Assembly (NCBI GenBank): GCA_032718475.1
Contig: JAUCBJ010008939.1
Span: 22,061 to 86,060 of the forward strand
Direction: 5' to 3'
DNA length: 64,000 bases
Origin: Nemertoderma westbladi
Lineage: Eukaryota > Xenacoelomorpha > Nemertodermatida > Nemertodermatidae
Shown here: positions 54,768 to 64,000 of the stretch, piece after piece
How positions within the stretch are numbered: position 1 is the first letter of the stretch
Layout of the letters: each line of letters opens with the position of its first letter
Program-made: the position numbers and the translations under genes
The notes under the pieces: model-generated
What the model saw: the letters and a program-made list of their open reading frames with translations, nothing else
Told to the model about the DNA's origin: nothing
Database searches by the model: none

Positions 54768-57700
54768 CTAAGCTGGGGAGTCCCTAGATGTTTGTTGGAT
54801 TAGGGAGATGGTCGTGGGAAGAGTATCTTGCCTCCCATAGTTTCCGGAGAGTTCTCTGTCTCTTTCCAGTAAACATAAGCGACCAACTGGGCGATTGAGC
54901 TGCTGCGTCTCGAAGACAATTCCCGGTTTCTTGAAGTTACGTCGCATGACGACGAGTTCTACCGATCGCACCAAACCGTCATCCGAGATGTGAGTCTCGA
55001 TGATACGACCTGTCTGCCACCGCTTACGTGGAAGATCTACATCCACAATAAGAACCATGTCTCCAGCGCTGACGTTTTCTTGCTGCGCAAACCACTTAGT
55101 TCGAAGTTGTAGCGTGGGCAGATAATGTTTTTCGAAATGGTCAGCGAAACGACGGGATAACAACTGCATGAGTTGCCAAGTTTGCCGGCAGTATTCGTCT
55201 CCGTCTGTGATTTCCGATTGTGGTAGCATGGCTACAGGTTTCTTCAGTAGGAAGTGCGCGGGTGTTAGCGCTTCCAGGGAATCGGAACTCGATGAGACTG
55301 GCATAAGCGGTCTCTCGTTGAGATAGGCGGCGATTTCCTCCATTAACGTCTGCAAAAGTTCGTCAGTGAGATACGCGCGGCAAGGCACTATAAAGTGAAA
55401 TGCTGTCTTCACACTTCTTATTAATCTCTCCCAACTTCCTCCCCACCAAGGGGCGTCGGCGGCGTTGAAGGTCCAGCTAGACGCTGTTACTCGTAGCTGA
55501 TCGTCCACCTGTCTTTGGTTCCAATCTTTGACGTAAGCTTTGATTTCATTGTTGGCACCAATGAAGTTTGTTCCCTTATCAGATCTCATCGTGTTACTAG
55601 TGCCAAAGCGAGCGATCTGTCGTCGTAAGCTTAATAGAAAGCTGTTGGTAGATAAATCGTTCACCATATCGAGATGGATAGCTCTACAAGTCATACAAAC
55701 AAAAATTACACACCATCTCTTGACTATAGTCCTAGCACGATATACTTCAATAGGGCCAAATAAATCCACACCGGTATTAGTAAAGGGTGGTTCATAGAAG
55801 CTTACTCGTTCCCTAGGTAATTCTGCCTCTCGCTGTGTTAAAGGCCTACTGAATGCTTTCCTACAGGGTATACAGTTCCTAAGAACTTGGTTCAGAGCTC
55901 TACGGGATTTATAAAAATAATAGCGAGTTCGAATTTCGCTAAGAACTCGTTCCCTACCAGCATGATAAAGTTTGCTGTGAACATCTACAATCATCTTGAC
56001 TTGGATTTCAAGATTTCTAATGAGTATGGGGAACTTAGTGTCAAAGGATATTGGAGCATTCGTTAATCTTCCTCCAACACGTATCAACCCATCTATCATT
56101 GTGCTAGAGAAACGATCCCTTAAGCGCATCTGTGGATTTCTCAACAATAGGAAATACTTATCGGAATCCTCATAGCATTGCAGGAGTCTCAGCATCTGCT
56201 TGTTGGTTTCTTCATGCTCCTGATAACTGATCTTCTCCTTCAGAAACCTGTCGGGTATCTTATATTTGGGAAGATCTTTAATAACATGGACCTGCACTGA
56301 TGTTATTGGAGCGGTATCACCTTTGGCTTTCATCCCGGAGTAGTGATGGTGAAAACATCTCTTTAAATATGTAACGGCTTTACAGAGCCGATTCCAGGAA
56401 CTGTAGTGATGTATCGCTCTCTGCAGAAGAGGTGAGAGTCCTTGCGAGACGTCTGGTATTCCAGATTTCCAATCTTTCTCACGGATTCCCACTACAGACT
56501 TATGTGTGGCTGTGGGTTTTTGATCCAAAGCGTCGTCTCCGGAAGTATGTAGTACAGACAGATCTACCATAGGTTTGAATAACTTCGATTTACTCGCCCG
56601 AGTTTTAGGTTTGACTTTCTCCGCTCCCTTGGCCTGTCTAATCTCTGCGGTGGTAAGATGAGGAGGCCATTCTTCTTCTTCTTTGTACAGGAAGTCGGGT
56701 CCACCTAGCCAGTCTGGAGTATCTACCAGTTCTTGTGGAGTTGCTCCCCTAGAGGCGATGTCTGCTGGATTAATCGTTCTGGGGCAATGCCTCCATTGAT
56801 CCATCGTTGTGCGACTGAGTATAATGGCTACTCTGTTGGTAACGAAGACGCTGAACTGACAGACTTCATTGGTTATATATTCCAACACGAGTAAAGCGTC
56901 GGTCCAATAAACAGTTTTCTCCAGTGGATAGTCGATCTGTTCTGTTACATTCCGGCCGATGGCTGTAGCGTATAGAGCCGCTTTTAACTCCACTCGAGGA
57001 ACTTTCAACTTATTGTTTATCAATGCCTTAGAAGTAACCAAGGCGACTTTGATTCCGTCCGGAGTTTCCACCCTTAGGTAGGCTACTATACCTATTCCCA
57101 TATCGCTGGCGTCTCCAAACACATGGAGTTGATAGGAATACGTAGGGAGAACATGACCAAAATATGAACGGGAAATTATAAAGTTCTCGATGGCTGGTAG
57201 AGAATCTTCCCATTTCATCCACTTCTTTAATAATTCTCCCTTAAGTGGATCGTCCCATGAGTGGTTTTCAAGCCACATTTGTTGTACTAAACTCCGAGCA
57301 ATCAATATAACTGGGCTAATAAATCCCAATGGATCGAAATAAGTGCTCAGTATACTTAAACAAATCCGCTTAGTCCGAACTGGATTATCTCGTTGTTTTA
57401 GTTGGAAAAACAGGATATCTCTTTCTGTGTCCCATTTCAAACCAAGGGTCTTAGTTTCTGGGAGATCATCTTTTATTAGATCCAGATCTTTCGCTCCTCG
57501 ATCTTCTACCGGGATCGACTCCAGAAACTCACAGGAGTTGCTGGTGAATTTAGTTAATCGAAATCCACCTCTTTTTAAGCACTCTACCGTTCCTTTTGCG
57601 ACGTCAATGGCTTCTTCGACTGATGGAAGGGACTTTAGATTGTCGTCCATGTATATATCCCTCTTGATGTTGTCAATCACCTCTTTAGAGAAGGCGTCTC

Positions 57701-59636
57701 GGTTGTCATCCGCAGTGGTGCGCACCACGGAACAGGCGTTTGAAGGGCTCGATATTATCCCAAAAGCCTGGATGGTCATCCAGTACTCCACCGGTTTCTG
57801 GTTGAGGTCTCCTTCAGGCCACCACAGAAATCGTAGGCTGTCTCGATCTCTATCCAGCGCCTTGACTTGTAAGAACATGCCTTCTATATCTGAGGCGAAA
57901 GCAATTGAATATTGTCTTAATCTTAAAAGTATTCCCAACAAGGATTGGAGTAAGTTGGGTCCGGGTAACAATTCAGAATTAAGGGATTGGCCCATATAGA
58001 GGGCGGAGCCGTCAAACACCACTCGTACTTCATGGGGTTTACCGGGTTTGGGAACATAATGGTGAGTTAAATAATACGTTCTCTCAGTTATAGGTGTTTC
58101 TTCCGGTACTAGCTCCGCATATCCCTTGCTAATAAACTTCTTCAACTGCGTTTGATACATTTCTTTAGCTGAAGAATTTGCCGTAAGGCGTCGATGTAGT
58201 TGAGCAATTCTTTTCTCCGCCAAGGGTCTGTTGTTTACGAACTTTGGTTCTCGCTTTCGGAAAGGTAGACCGATCTCATATCTACCTTGATCTTTAAGAA
58301 AACGTGTAGTTGTCTCTTGGATCTGCTTGGCTCTTTCTTCCTCTACCGATAGGGCCTTATCGTAGGAATTGGGCTCTACATCCTCTTGAGTAAAGAATCG
58401 TACGGCGTGTTCGTCCCGAGTCTTGGCATTATAACGTTCAATGACGTCATTAAGCTCGTCGTTATAGTCGTCTCGCTCTGATGGAAGAAGGAGTTGACAT
58501 AAGTTCACTTGGTTTTGCCAAGTCTCGTTTTCCTTAAGGAGATCGATGGCATTCTCCTCGTCAAAAAGTTGGTGGACATCGTCATTATCTGAGGAGTATG
58601 GTGTTCCCTCAGTTGGATCGTCTAACTCACTGCTCTCGACTTCCCATTCTCTCACTTGACATACCTGGTCTTTCGGTAATCTTTCCATGAGGGTTCTACG
58701 GGAAGGGCCAGTAAAGTACCAACCCACTCTAGTTCTTCCCGCATAAGCTTGTAGTGGTTGCGGTTGAGCGGGCCGTTTCTCCAATCTCTCGAGCGCTTCA
58801 TGCGCGTTTTGACCGATGAGTATTTGCACTCCAGGGTAATCGGTGTTGAATCTAGGTATTTCCAGCTGCTGGGTGAAATCGTCCTCATCCCAGTTATAAG
58901 GTTCCACTTGAGTGGTAGCGAAGTTCTTTATCGCCACCATTTTTACTGACCTTATACTATGTTCTCCTAGTTCATCCTGGGGGGTGGACAACGCACCTAC
59001 ATAATAATCCGCGATTACTGTAGATTTCCAAACCTGCATAATTCCTGACATGTTTAGCTTAGTTCGGAACTTGGGTTGTCCAGCAAAGATGTCTTCGGCT
59101 AGTTCTTTGTTGATGAATGTTCCTGTACTACCGGAGTCAAGGAGGGCGTTCACTACATTACTCCTTTTAGGTCCGTGGACCCTTACCTGTACTACAGGAA
59201 ATTCTCGGATTCCTACATTGGAAGATGGCGCTTTCCAAGATGGTTGTCGATCAGAAGTAGTTAGGGTGAGGTCGCTGTCTGTATCTTTTTCATACGTAAG
59301 TGCTCGATACACTGCGGTATTTATCATGTAACAGGATTCGTTTTCGTCGGAGAACTCGTCCGTATAGAATCCTTCCATCTCAGATTGATCAGTGTCGTTC
59401 ACATCACTGAATTGGACATGTAGTTCGGAATCACTTACCTGACTCAGACTATTTCGCTCGAATTCAGTGTGCAACAAGATATGATGTTTCGCACTGCACT
59501 TTGCACACCTTGTGTCGGAGTAACAGGTTCGCCGTTGGTGTCCTTGTCTGAGGCAATTATAACACAACCGCTTATCCCACATGACTTCCCGTCTCTCCGC
59601 TAATGATTTCTTCAGGAATTCATCACACATATTCAA
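54768..59636 (-). CDS. BEL/Pao pol polyprotein, copy B (open, 1622 codons)
   Basis: The frame's first codon is TTG and it is really the continuation of gag-pol, so it has no start of its own. In order: two zinc knuckles (CYNC at ~25, CAKC at ~44), aspartic protease with LLDSGS at ~165-170, a long acidic linker, RT with VRVVFDGSA and catalytic YMDD near 661, RNase H with FGDASDMG near 840, a connector, integrase H2C2 module near 1217, and catalytic D near 1289, D near 1350 and E near 1400. The C-terminal module follows. All catalytic residues are present and there are no stops, unlike copy A. Confidence 0.93.
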   Translation of the reverse strand: MNMCDEFLKKSLAERREVMWDKRLCYNCLRQGHQRRTCYSDTRCAKCSAKHHILLHTEFERNSLSQVSDSELHVQFSDVNDTDQSEMEGFYTDEFSDENESCYMINTAVYRALTYEKDTDSDLTLTTSDRQPSWKAPSSNVGIREFPVVQVRVHGPKRSNVVNALLDSGSTGTFINKELAEDIFAGQPKFRTKLNMSGIMQVWKSTVIADYYVGALSTPQDELGEHSIRSVKMVAIKNFATTQVEPYNWDEDDFTQQLEIPRFNTDYPGVQILIGQNAHEALERLEKRPAQPQPLQAYAGRTRVGWYFTGPSRRTLMERLPKDQVCQVREWEVESSELDDPTEGTPYSSDNDDVHQLFDEENAIDLLKENETWQNQVNLCQLLLPSERDDYNDELNDVIERYNAKTRDEHAVRFFTQEDVEPNSYDKALSVEEERAKQIQETTTRFLKDQGRYEIGLPFRKREPKFVNNRPLAEKRIAQLHRRLTANSSAKEMYQTQLKKFISKGYAELVPEETPITERTYYLTHHYVPKPGKPHEVRVVFDGSALYMGQSLNSELLPGPNLLQSLLGILLRLRQYSIAFASDIEGMFLQVKALDRDRDSLRFLWWPEGDLNQKPVEYWMTIQAFGIISSPSNACSVVRTTADDNRDAFSKEVIDNIKRDIYMDDNLKSLPSVEEAIDVAKGTVECLKRGGFRLTKFTSNSCEFLESIPVEDRGAKDLDLIKDDLPETKTLGLKWDTERDILFFQLKQRDNPVRTKRICLSILSTYFDPLGFISPVILIARSLVQQMWLENHSWDDPLKGELLKKWMKWEDSLPAIENFIISRSYFGHVLPTYSYQLHVFGDASDMGIGIVAYLRVETPDGIKVALVTSKALINNKLKVPRVELKAALYATAIGRNVTEQIDYPLEKTVYWTDALLVLEYITNEVCQFSVFVTNRVAIILSRTTMDQWRHCPRTINPADIASRGATPQELVDTPDWLGGPDFLYKEEEEWPPHLTTAEIRQAKGAEKVKPKTRASKSKLFKPMVDLSVLHTSGDDALDQKPTATHKSVVGIREKDWKSGIPDVSQGLSPLLQRAIHHYSSWNRLCKAVTYLKRCFHHHYSGMKAKGDTAPITSVQVHVIKDLPKYKIPDRFLKEKISYQEHEETNKQMLRLLQCYEDSDKYFLLLRNPQMRLRDRFSSTMIDGLIRVGGRLTNAPISFDTKFPILIRNLEIQVKMIVDVHSKLYHAGRERVLSEIRTRYYFYKSRRALNQVLRNCIPCRKAFSRPLTQREAELPRERVSFYEPPFTNTGVDLFGPIEVYRARTIVKRWCVIFVCMTCRAIHLDMVNDLSTNSFLLSLRRQIARFGTSNTMRSDKGTNFIGANNEIKAYVKDWNQRQVDDQLRVTASSWTFNAADAPWWGGSWERLIRSVKTAFHFIVPCRAYLTDELLQTLMEEIAAYLNERPLMPVSSSSDSLEALTPAHFLLKKPVAMLPQSEITDGDEYCRQTWQLMQLLSRRFADHFEKHYLPTLQLRTKWFAQQENVSAGDMVLIVDVDLPRKRWQTGRIIETHISDDGLVRSVELVVMRRNFKKPGIVFETQQLNRPVGRLCLLERDRELSGNYGRQDTLPTTISLIQQTSRDSPA

Positions 59637-59649
59637 ATGGTGAGTCCCG

Positions 59650-60135
59650 TCACATAGCGCATATGATCATATAGTCACATATGATGTTACTTACCTTATT
59701 TTGAATAACATTGTGCACACTCGTTCTTTCTTCGGGCTTTCTCACCTGAATTCTCTTGGGAGACGTAGGAGGAGTTTTTCTTACCTGTTCTCTCCTGTCA
59801 TTGGTTCGAGACTTGAATTTACTTACCTGGTCTTTAGGCGTTTTATTGACATAATAAGATCTTTCAGTGTCTTTCCCGCTATCCTCTCCTTGAGAAGTCT
59901 GGCTTTCGCCGTCGTCTGTATAACACACTGGTGTTACCTTTCTCCTAGAGACGGGTTTCTCACTGACCTTGTTTTCCGGTGTCTTCTCTCTGGATTGCTT
60001 GATGAGCTGTAATTTCACTTCGCCATCCAAGAATGTCATGAGATCAGCCATGGTAGGGTCTCGTTGTTGTTGTTCCATCATATATAACACTTCTCTATAC
60101 ACATCTATAACTATAACACATCTCCTGAATCTCAT
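59650..60135 (-). pseudogene. Gag segment before the zinc knuckles, copy B
   Basis: The basic linker of gag in a frame different from pol. Copy B has a short insertion near 59660-59680 (an atgatcatat/atatgat repeat) that shifts the frame. Upstream it meets a deletion of roughly 110 bp near 60115, where residues found in copy A after the capsid region are missing. Confidence 0.78.
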
Positions 60136-61285
60136 CGGAAAACTCTATAATCCCGCTGCTAATAAACTTTCGGGGCGCTACCAACTTTGCATACAAATAC
60201 CCAGCTATGTTATTCCTATTACCATACCTGAAGTTTAGGGTATCCCAAACTTGCCTTAATCCGTCTGGATGTCCAATAAACTTTAACGCCATTAACTTGG
60301 GAGATCCTTCCAAGCACTCGATGAGGAATCTAAGTTTCTCTCCATTAGATAGTACAGAGTTCTGTATGTTATCTTTGTAATATTCATTAAAAGGTAACCA
60401 TTTCATCTCATCTCCATTGAACTTGACGATCTCTCCCACCTTTACCGCTTGCCGGGCTTCGGTTCTAGCCATTTGACGCGTAAAACTTTCTTGGGCCATC
60501 GTGTTATTCAATATCGAGTTATCGGTATATAAATTTCTCGGATTATGATCAGGTCTATAGGGAATATCATTATCAACAGGTCTATAATTACCCTTAATAG
60601 GGTTCACTATAGGGGTTTCTACTTCGCTAGCAGTATATATGCGTGTAGGCTCCACACCTTGCGCATGAAATACTTCAGACCTAACGGGTTGACATATTGT
60701 TACCGGGGGTGGTGGTATACCCTTTTGTAAATTTACTAATTTATCGCGTTCTAGCGCGATACTTTGCTGCACTTCTTGCAACTCTAACCTACTTTCCTTT
60801 ACGGTTCCCTTTAACTGTTGAACAGTCCCTTCTAACTCTCGGACCTGTTGGGAGGAGCGCACTCGATTCTCCTCGATCTTTCCGAGGAGAATATCCATCC
60901 CCCGCCGTCTCTCGTCTACCCAATCAACCGCCAAAGCGGGATCCGCCAACGTCGTAGCGGGCAGACGAGGGACTACGGGCGATATATCCTTTATATTTCG
61001 CTCGGAGTCCAGGACCGACACTGTTTCAGGGGCTGTTCCTCTAGGCACAGATAATTTGGTGCTGTGTAAAGGGAATTTAAAGGTAGGTTCTGGGAGTACA
61101 GGTGTCTCTATCACCGAAGGGGTGATTTCAAAAACAGGCCTAATTATTTCAGGCTCATCTACTATAGTAGGGAGTCTTTCTATTTTAATTATTTGGTCTG
61201 TGGGTTCTGTACTACCTAAATTTGTGTTATTTAGTTGCCTTCGAACAGCTGGGGGCAAATCAGGCAATTTCTGACGGTGGGACAT
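60095..61285 (-). pseudogene. Gag central part with capsid region, copy B
   Basis: Pro-rich linker, helical segment, and the DUF1759-like region (FNGDEMKWLPFNEYY). Here the junction that is frameshifted in copy A near 16192 is continuous, which shows that the 4 extra bases in copy A are secondary. The frame ends at the ~110-bp deletion. Confidence 0.82.
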
Positions 61286-61299
61286 TCTTTTACGTCTGC

Positions 61300-62166
61300 T
61301 TAGGCGAGATCGATTTCCTCCACCTTCATGATCTGTGGTATCGCCTTCCTCAGATGATGTATAACCTTGCCTTTTGGGAGTAGATCGATTCGCATATTAC
61401 TAGCTGTTAACTGTTTATTAAAGTTGTCTTGCCTCTCTTGAAGATTTTCCAACTCTAGTTGGGCAGTCTCCTCAGACGCCTTTCGTTCTGCTTCTGCCAC
61501 TGCAGCTGCCATAGCCGCTTTTCTTTCTGCTTCTGCCACTGCAGCTGCCAAAGCCGCTTTTCTTTCTGCTTCTGCCACTGCTGCCTTTCTTTCTGCTTCT
61601 GCCACTGCTGCTGCCGCTGCTGCTATCTTTCTGTCTTCTATACGTTTTTTCTTTACTTGTTCTTCTTGAACCTTAGTGAGGCGGATGCTTTCATCAAATT
61701 TAGCTTGGTTCGCAGCTCTCATATCCACATCGATGGCGTCCAACACACGCTGGGCTCCTTCACTATTAGGGCTAAGTCCCTCTAGCCTTCTCCTCAGCTC
61801 TTCATCACCTACAAAACGTTGATAGTCCGACAGATAGATGTCAATAGCATCCCTCTTATGCGGTTTCTCTGCTGTCGCTTCACTCTCCACTTGGGAAAAT
61901 GTAGCGTCTGTTGATTCTCCATGGGTTGAGCGCTCATCTAGCTGGGCTTTCCACTGAGCCGTTCCTTGAACCTGGAGACTCACCTTTTGAAACCAAGTCT
62001 TTACAGCAACTTGCAACGACGTGTCTTGTCTTCTTTTAGAAGCCTCCTCAAAGGCTGATAAGATTAGCCTGATTCGTAGAATTCTTTCTCTAACTTGATA
62101 AAGCAGTTGTCCCTGCTCTTGAGGTCCTTGGGGTTGTTGAAACAGTTGTTTTTCTAATCGCTCCAT
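61300..62166 (-). pseudogene. Gag helical and Ala-rich part, copy B
   Basis: Matches copy A gag residues ~220-510. The Ala/Glu/Arg/Lys tract (61480-61630) is shorter than in copy A. A frameshift near 61390 separates it from the next part. The upstream end is a TAG at 62209 in the same frame, where copy A has a Trp codon. Confidence 0.8.
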
Positions 62167-62208
62167 AGAGCTTACGAATCCCTGTACGTATCCGGCTGCG
62201 GACCTCTT

Positions 62209-62802
62209 CTACACAGCTGGATCGACGGTTTCCTTGGTTACTCCCATCCTGTGTATATCTTCCCAGGCAGCTTCTGATAAATCAAACGGGAGTCCGGGTC
62301 CGGGGAAGTTCCATTGCGACTCGACAATAGACTTCAGTTCTTCCCTTGTATATCCCGCATAACTATCTTTAGTCGATCGCTTACTTCTCGCCCAATCGAT
62401 CTGGTGTTCTTCCACCGCAATCAATAACCTAGTGAGTACGGCTGCAGGAAGGATGAGAAGGGGATCCGAATAAACCGCATCCGTCATCTTTGCTCCGCGC
62501 TCGGGTGTCAGCTCTACAGTATCCTCACTACTGGAGCTGTCGGGCCGTTGAGAAATAAGTTCTTGGCTCGCGGGTTGTTGTTGTTCCGCTGCTTCTTGGT
62601 CCCGCTTGACCTGAGCTCGAGTGCCTATGATAGACCTACGGTGTTGGACCAGCCTAGGTTCTGATATTACTACTGGAGGAATTATCTTTCTTACAGTAGG
62701 AGGTGAGTTGAACTTCGGTCCTACACGTTCCACACTCCTGTCTGGGTCACATATGGTTGTATCTAAGAGACTGTCTGACAGGTTTTGCTTTGTGTCAGAC
62801 AT
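62209..62802 (-). pseudogene. Gag N-terminus, copy B
   Basis: An ATG-initiated 197-codon frame homologous to the start of copy A gag. It ends in a TAG nonsense codon in place of Trp. Apart from this codon the frame continues into the next part. Confidence 0.82.
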
Positions 62803-64000
62803 GTTGGTTTGTACAGTTGAATGCCTACTGCTATATTACAGTTTAAGCAAGTCTAGTAATTCAGTATCACTGTTAGCCTAGTAATTAATTACCGATACTG
62901 CTACTCAGTGTAGCGTGATATATATATAATATATTAGAATACCGGTATGCTTATAGTATATATATAAGTATTATTACAGACTAGGTTTGTCACAGGATAC
63001 CGGTATATAATTTTAGCACAAATATATATAAATATATAATAGGCCTATCGTGAATACCGGTATACAGCTTACACTTATAGTATATATAAGTATAATTATG
63101 GACTAGAATTAATTACAGAATACCGGTATAATTGCCGCCTAAATTTATAGAAATAAATATAATAAGCCTATTGTAAATACCGGTATATCAATTATTTTAG
63201 AATAATTGAATTTCTGAATTTTAAGGGTTACTTGGTTACTTTAACTTACTTTATTATCGTTATTTAAGCAATAGTCCAACTGATATTGAGACCTAATTGT
63301 TGTATGGCAGGTCTACTATTTATAAATCGTTTGAGTTGATTTATAATATATATATACCCGTTAAAATGGGTTTTGTCAATATTTGAAATAAATGTTATTA
63401 TTTCTGGGGAAGTCACTACACAGAAGCTGTACGCTCTCAGTGGAGTGCTACTTGTTGGACACTAAAACAAATAATTCTAATTTACCTAAGTTACTTAATA
63501 CTACAAATTACGTACAATTCGGGTTGAGATTACAATCTCTAAATAAACACAAAAAAATTACAAATACACAAATACGAATTTTTAGGGTAATTTTACAAGA
63601 AGTCTACAAACCAGCCTAACAAAGGGTTAGAAATCTGGTTATTACAACGGACAGAGTACTACGGTATTTGAAAATAATAAGTAGTAGTAAATATACTGCG
63701 TTGTCCAGATAGAAAAATACCACCGTCTGACGACTTATAGCCGTATCGCTATAAGTACTACGTTATGTATCACGGAGTGTTCCTACCTAGAAGTTAATTA
63801 CCGCGATCTACCAGAACCAACGTGCCTATTAACCACTTTATAACGCAAATATACTGCCTACACACTAATTGCCTTCAGAAAGCACTGTACACTAAACCCT
63901 AAATTAGGTACAAGTACTTATACAACAAATAATTAGTAGTTAAAATACTTGAACAGCTAAAAGAACCACGGTATCTGCCGGAGTGACCGAAGCACAAAAT
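62803..64000 (-). other. Leader of copy B (incomplete)
   Basis: Matches 18431-19640 of copy A, including the accggtata duplication and the ctacacagaagct...acgctctcagtggagtgc block. No gene. The 5' LTR would follow outside the window. Confidence 0.7.

Larger units (their letters stand above)
47442..64000 (-). mobile_element. BEL/Pao LTR retrotransposon, copy B (runs off the window)
   Basis: Same strand and same order as copy A: 3' LTR (47442-48600), polypurine block, remnants of the extra ORF, spacer, pol, gag, leader. Its 5' LTR lies beyond 64000. A non-LTR element is nested in the spacer at 50978-53938. Pol is a single long open frame, while gag and the extra ORF carry stops, frameshifts and deletions. 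By eye the pol regions of A and B are far more alike than their LTRs. Confidence 0.9.

Overview
The window is animal nuclear DNA, most likely from a marine invertebrate. It holds spliced genes with GT/AG introns, clear metazoan orthologues (TAF7 and KAT8/MOF), BEL/Pao LTR retrotransposons, a Polinton/Maverick-type DNA polymerase B fragment, a tRNA-derived SINE, and many minisatellites and MITE-like repeats. The palindrome taggccta/aggcctac recurs throughout. I cannot name the species.

Layout. 1-3.45 kb: a 41-bp satellite, then minus-strand ORFs of an unrecognised, possibly Rep-like protein, then the cut end of a Polinton-type polB. 3453-21542: a complete ~18.1-kb BEL/Pao element (copy A, minus strand). 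Its ~1.19-kb direct LTRs are TG...CA bounded and flanked by a 5-bp duplication (ATTTA). In element order it reads: 5' LTR (20354-21542), leader, gag, protease, RT, RNase H, integrase, spacer, an unusual 1083-codon ORF, a basic ~230-codon extension behind one in-frame TGA, a weak polypurine tract, 3' LTR (3453-4646). It landed in the polB gene, whose N-terminal part continues at 21543-22592. 24.3-31.3 kb: a host coiled-coil gene of at least seven phase-compatible exons, with an expanded 13-residue repeat. 33.6-34.6 kb: intronless TAF7. 35.2-36.5 kb: exons of a second gene related to the coiled-coil gene. 36.8-41.4 kb: repeats, including a ~2-kb TIR element with a SINE inside, a 27-bp minisatellite and a foldback. 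41.85-43.17 kb: an intronless, intact KAT8/MOF. 43.5-47.4 kb: dispersed repeats and a non-LTR retrotransposon tail.

47442 to the window end: a second BEL/Pao copy (copy B, same strand and order), with its 3' LTR at 47442-48600 and its 5' LTR beyond the window. A ~3-kb endonuclease/reverse-transcriptase non-LTR element (50978-53938, 18-bp target duplication) sits in its spacer. The copies have decayed in different places: A keeps the extra ORF but has a broken pol; B keeps an open pol but has a broken gag and extra ORF.

The most unusual item is the large extra ORF downstream of pol. It ends in Cys/His zinc-knuckle-like motifs and a basic tail, shows no membrane segment, and occupies the same position in both copies. 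The other is the polB plus Rep-like locus that copy A interrupted. Many open frames here begin with TTG or GTG rather than ATG; in a eukaryote those limits mark open frame, not true starts.
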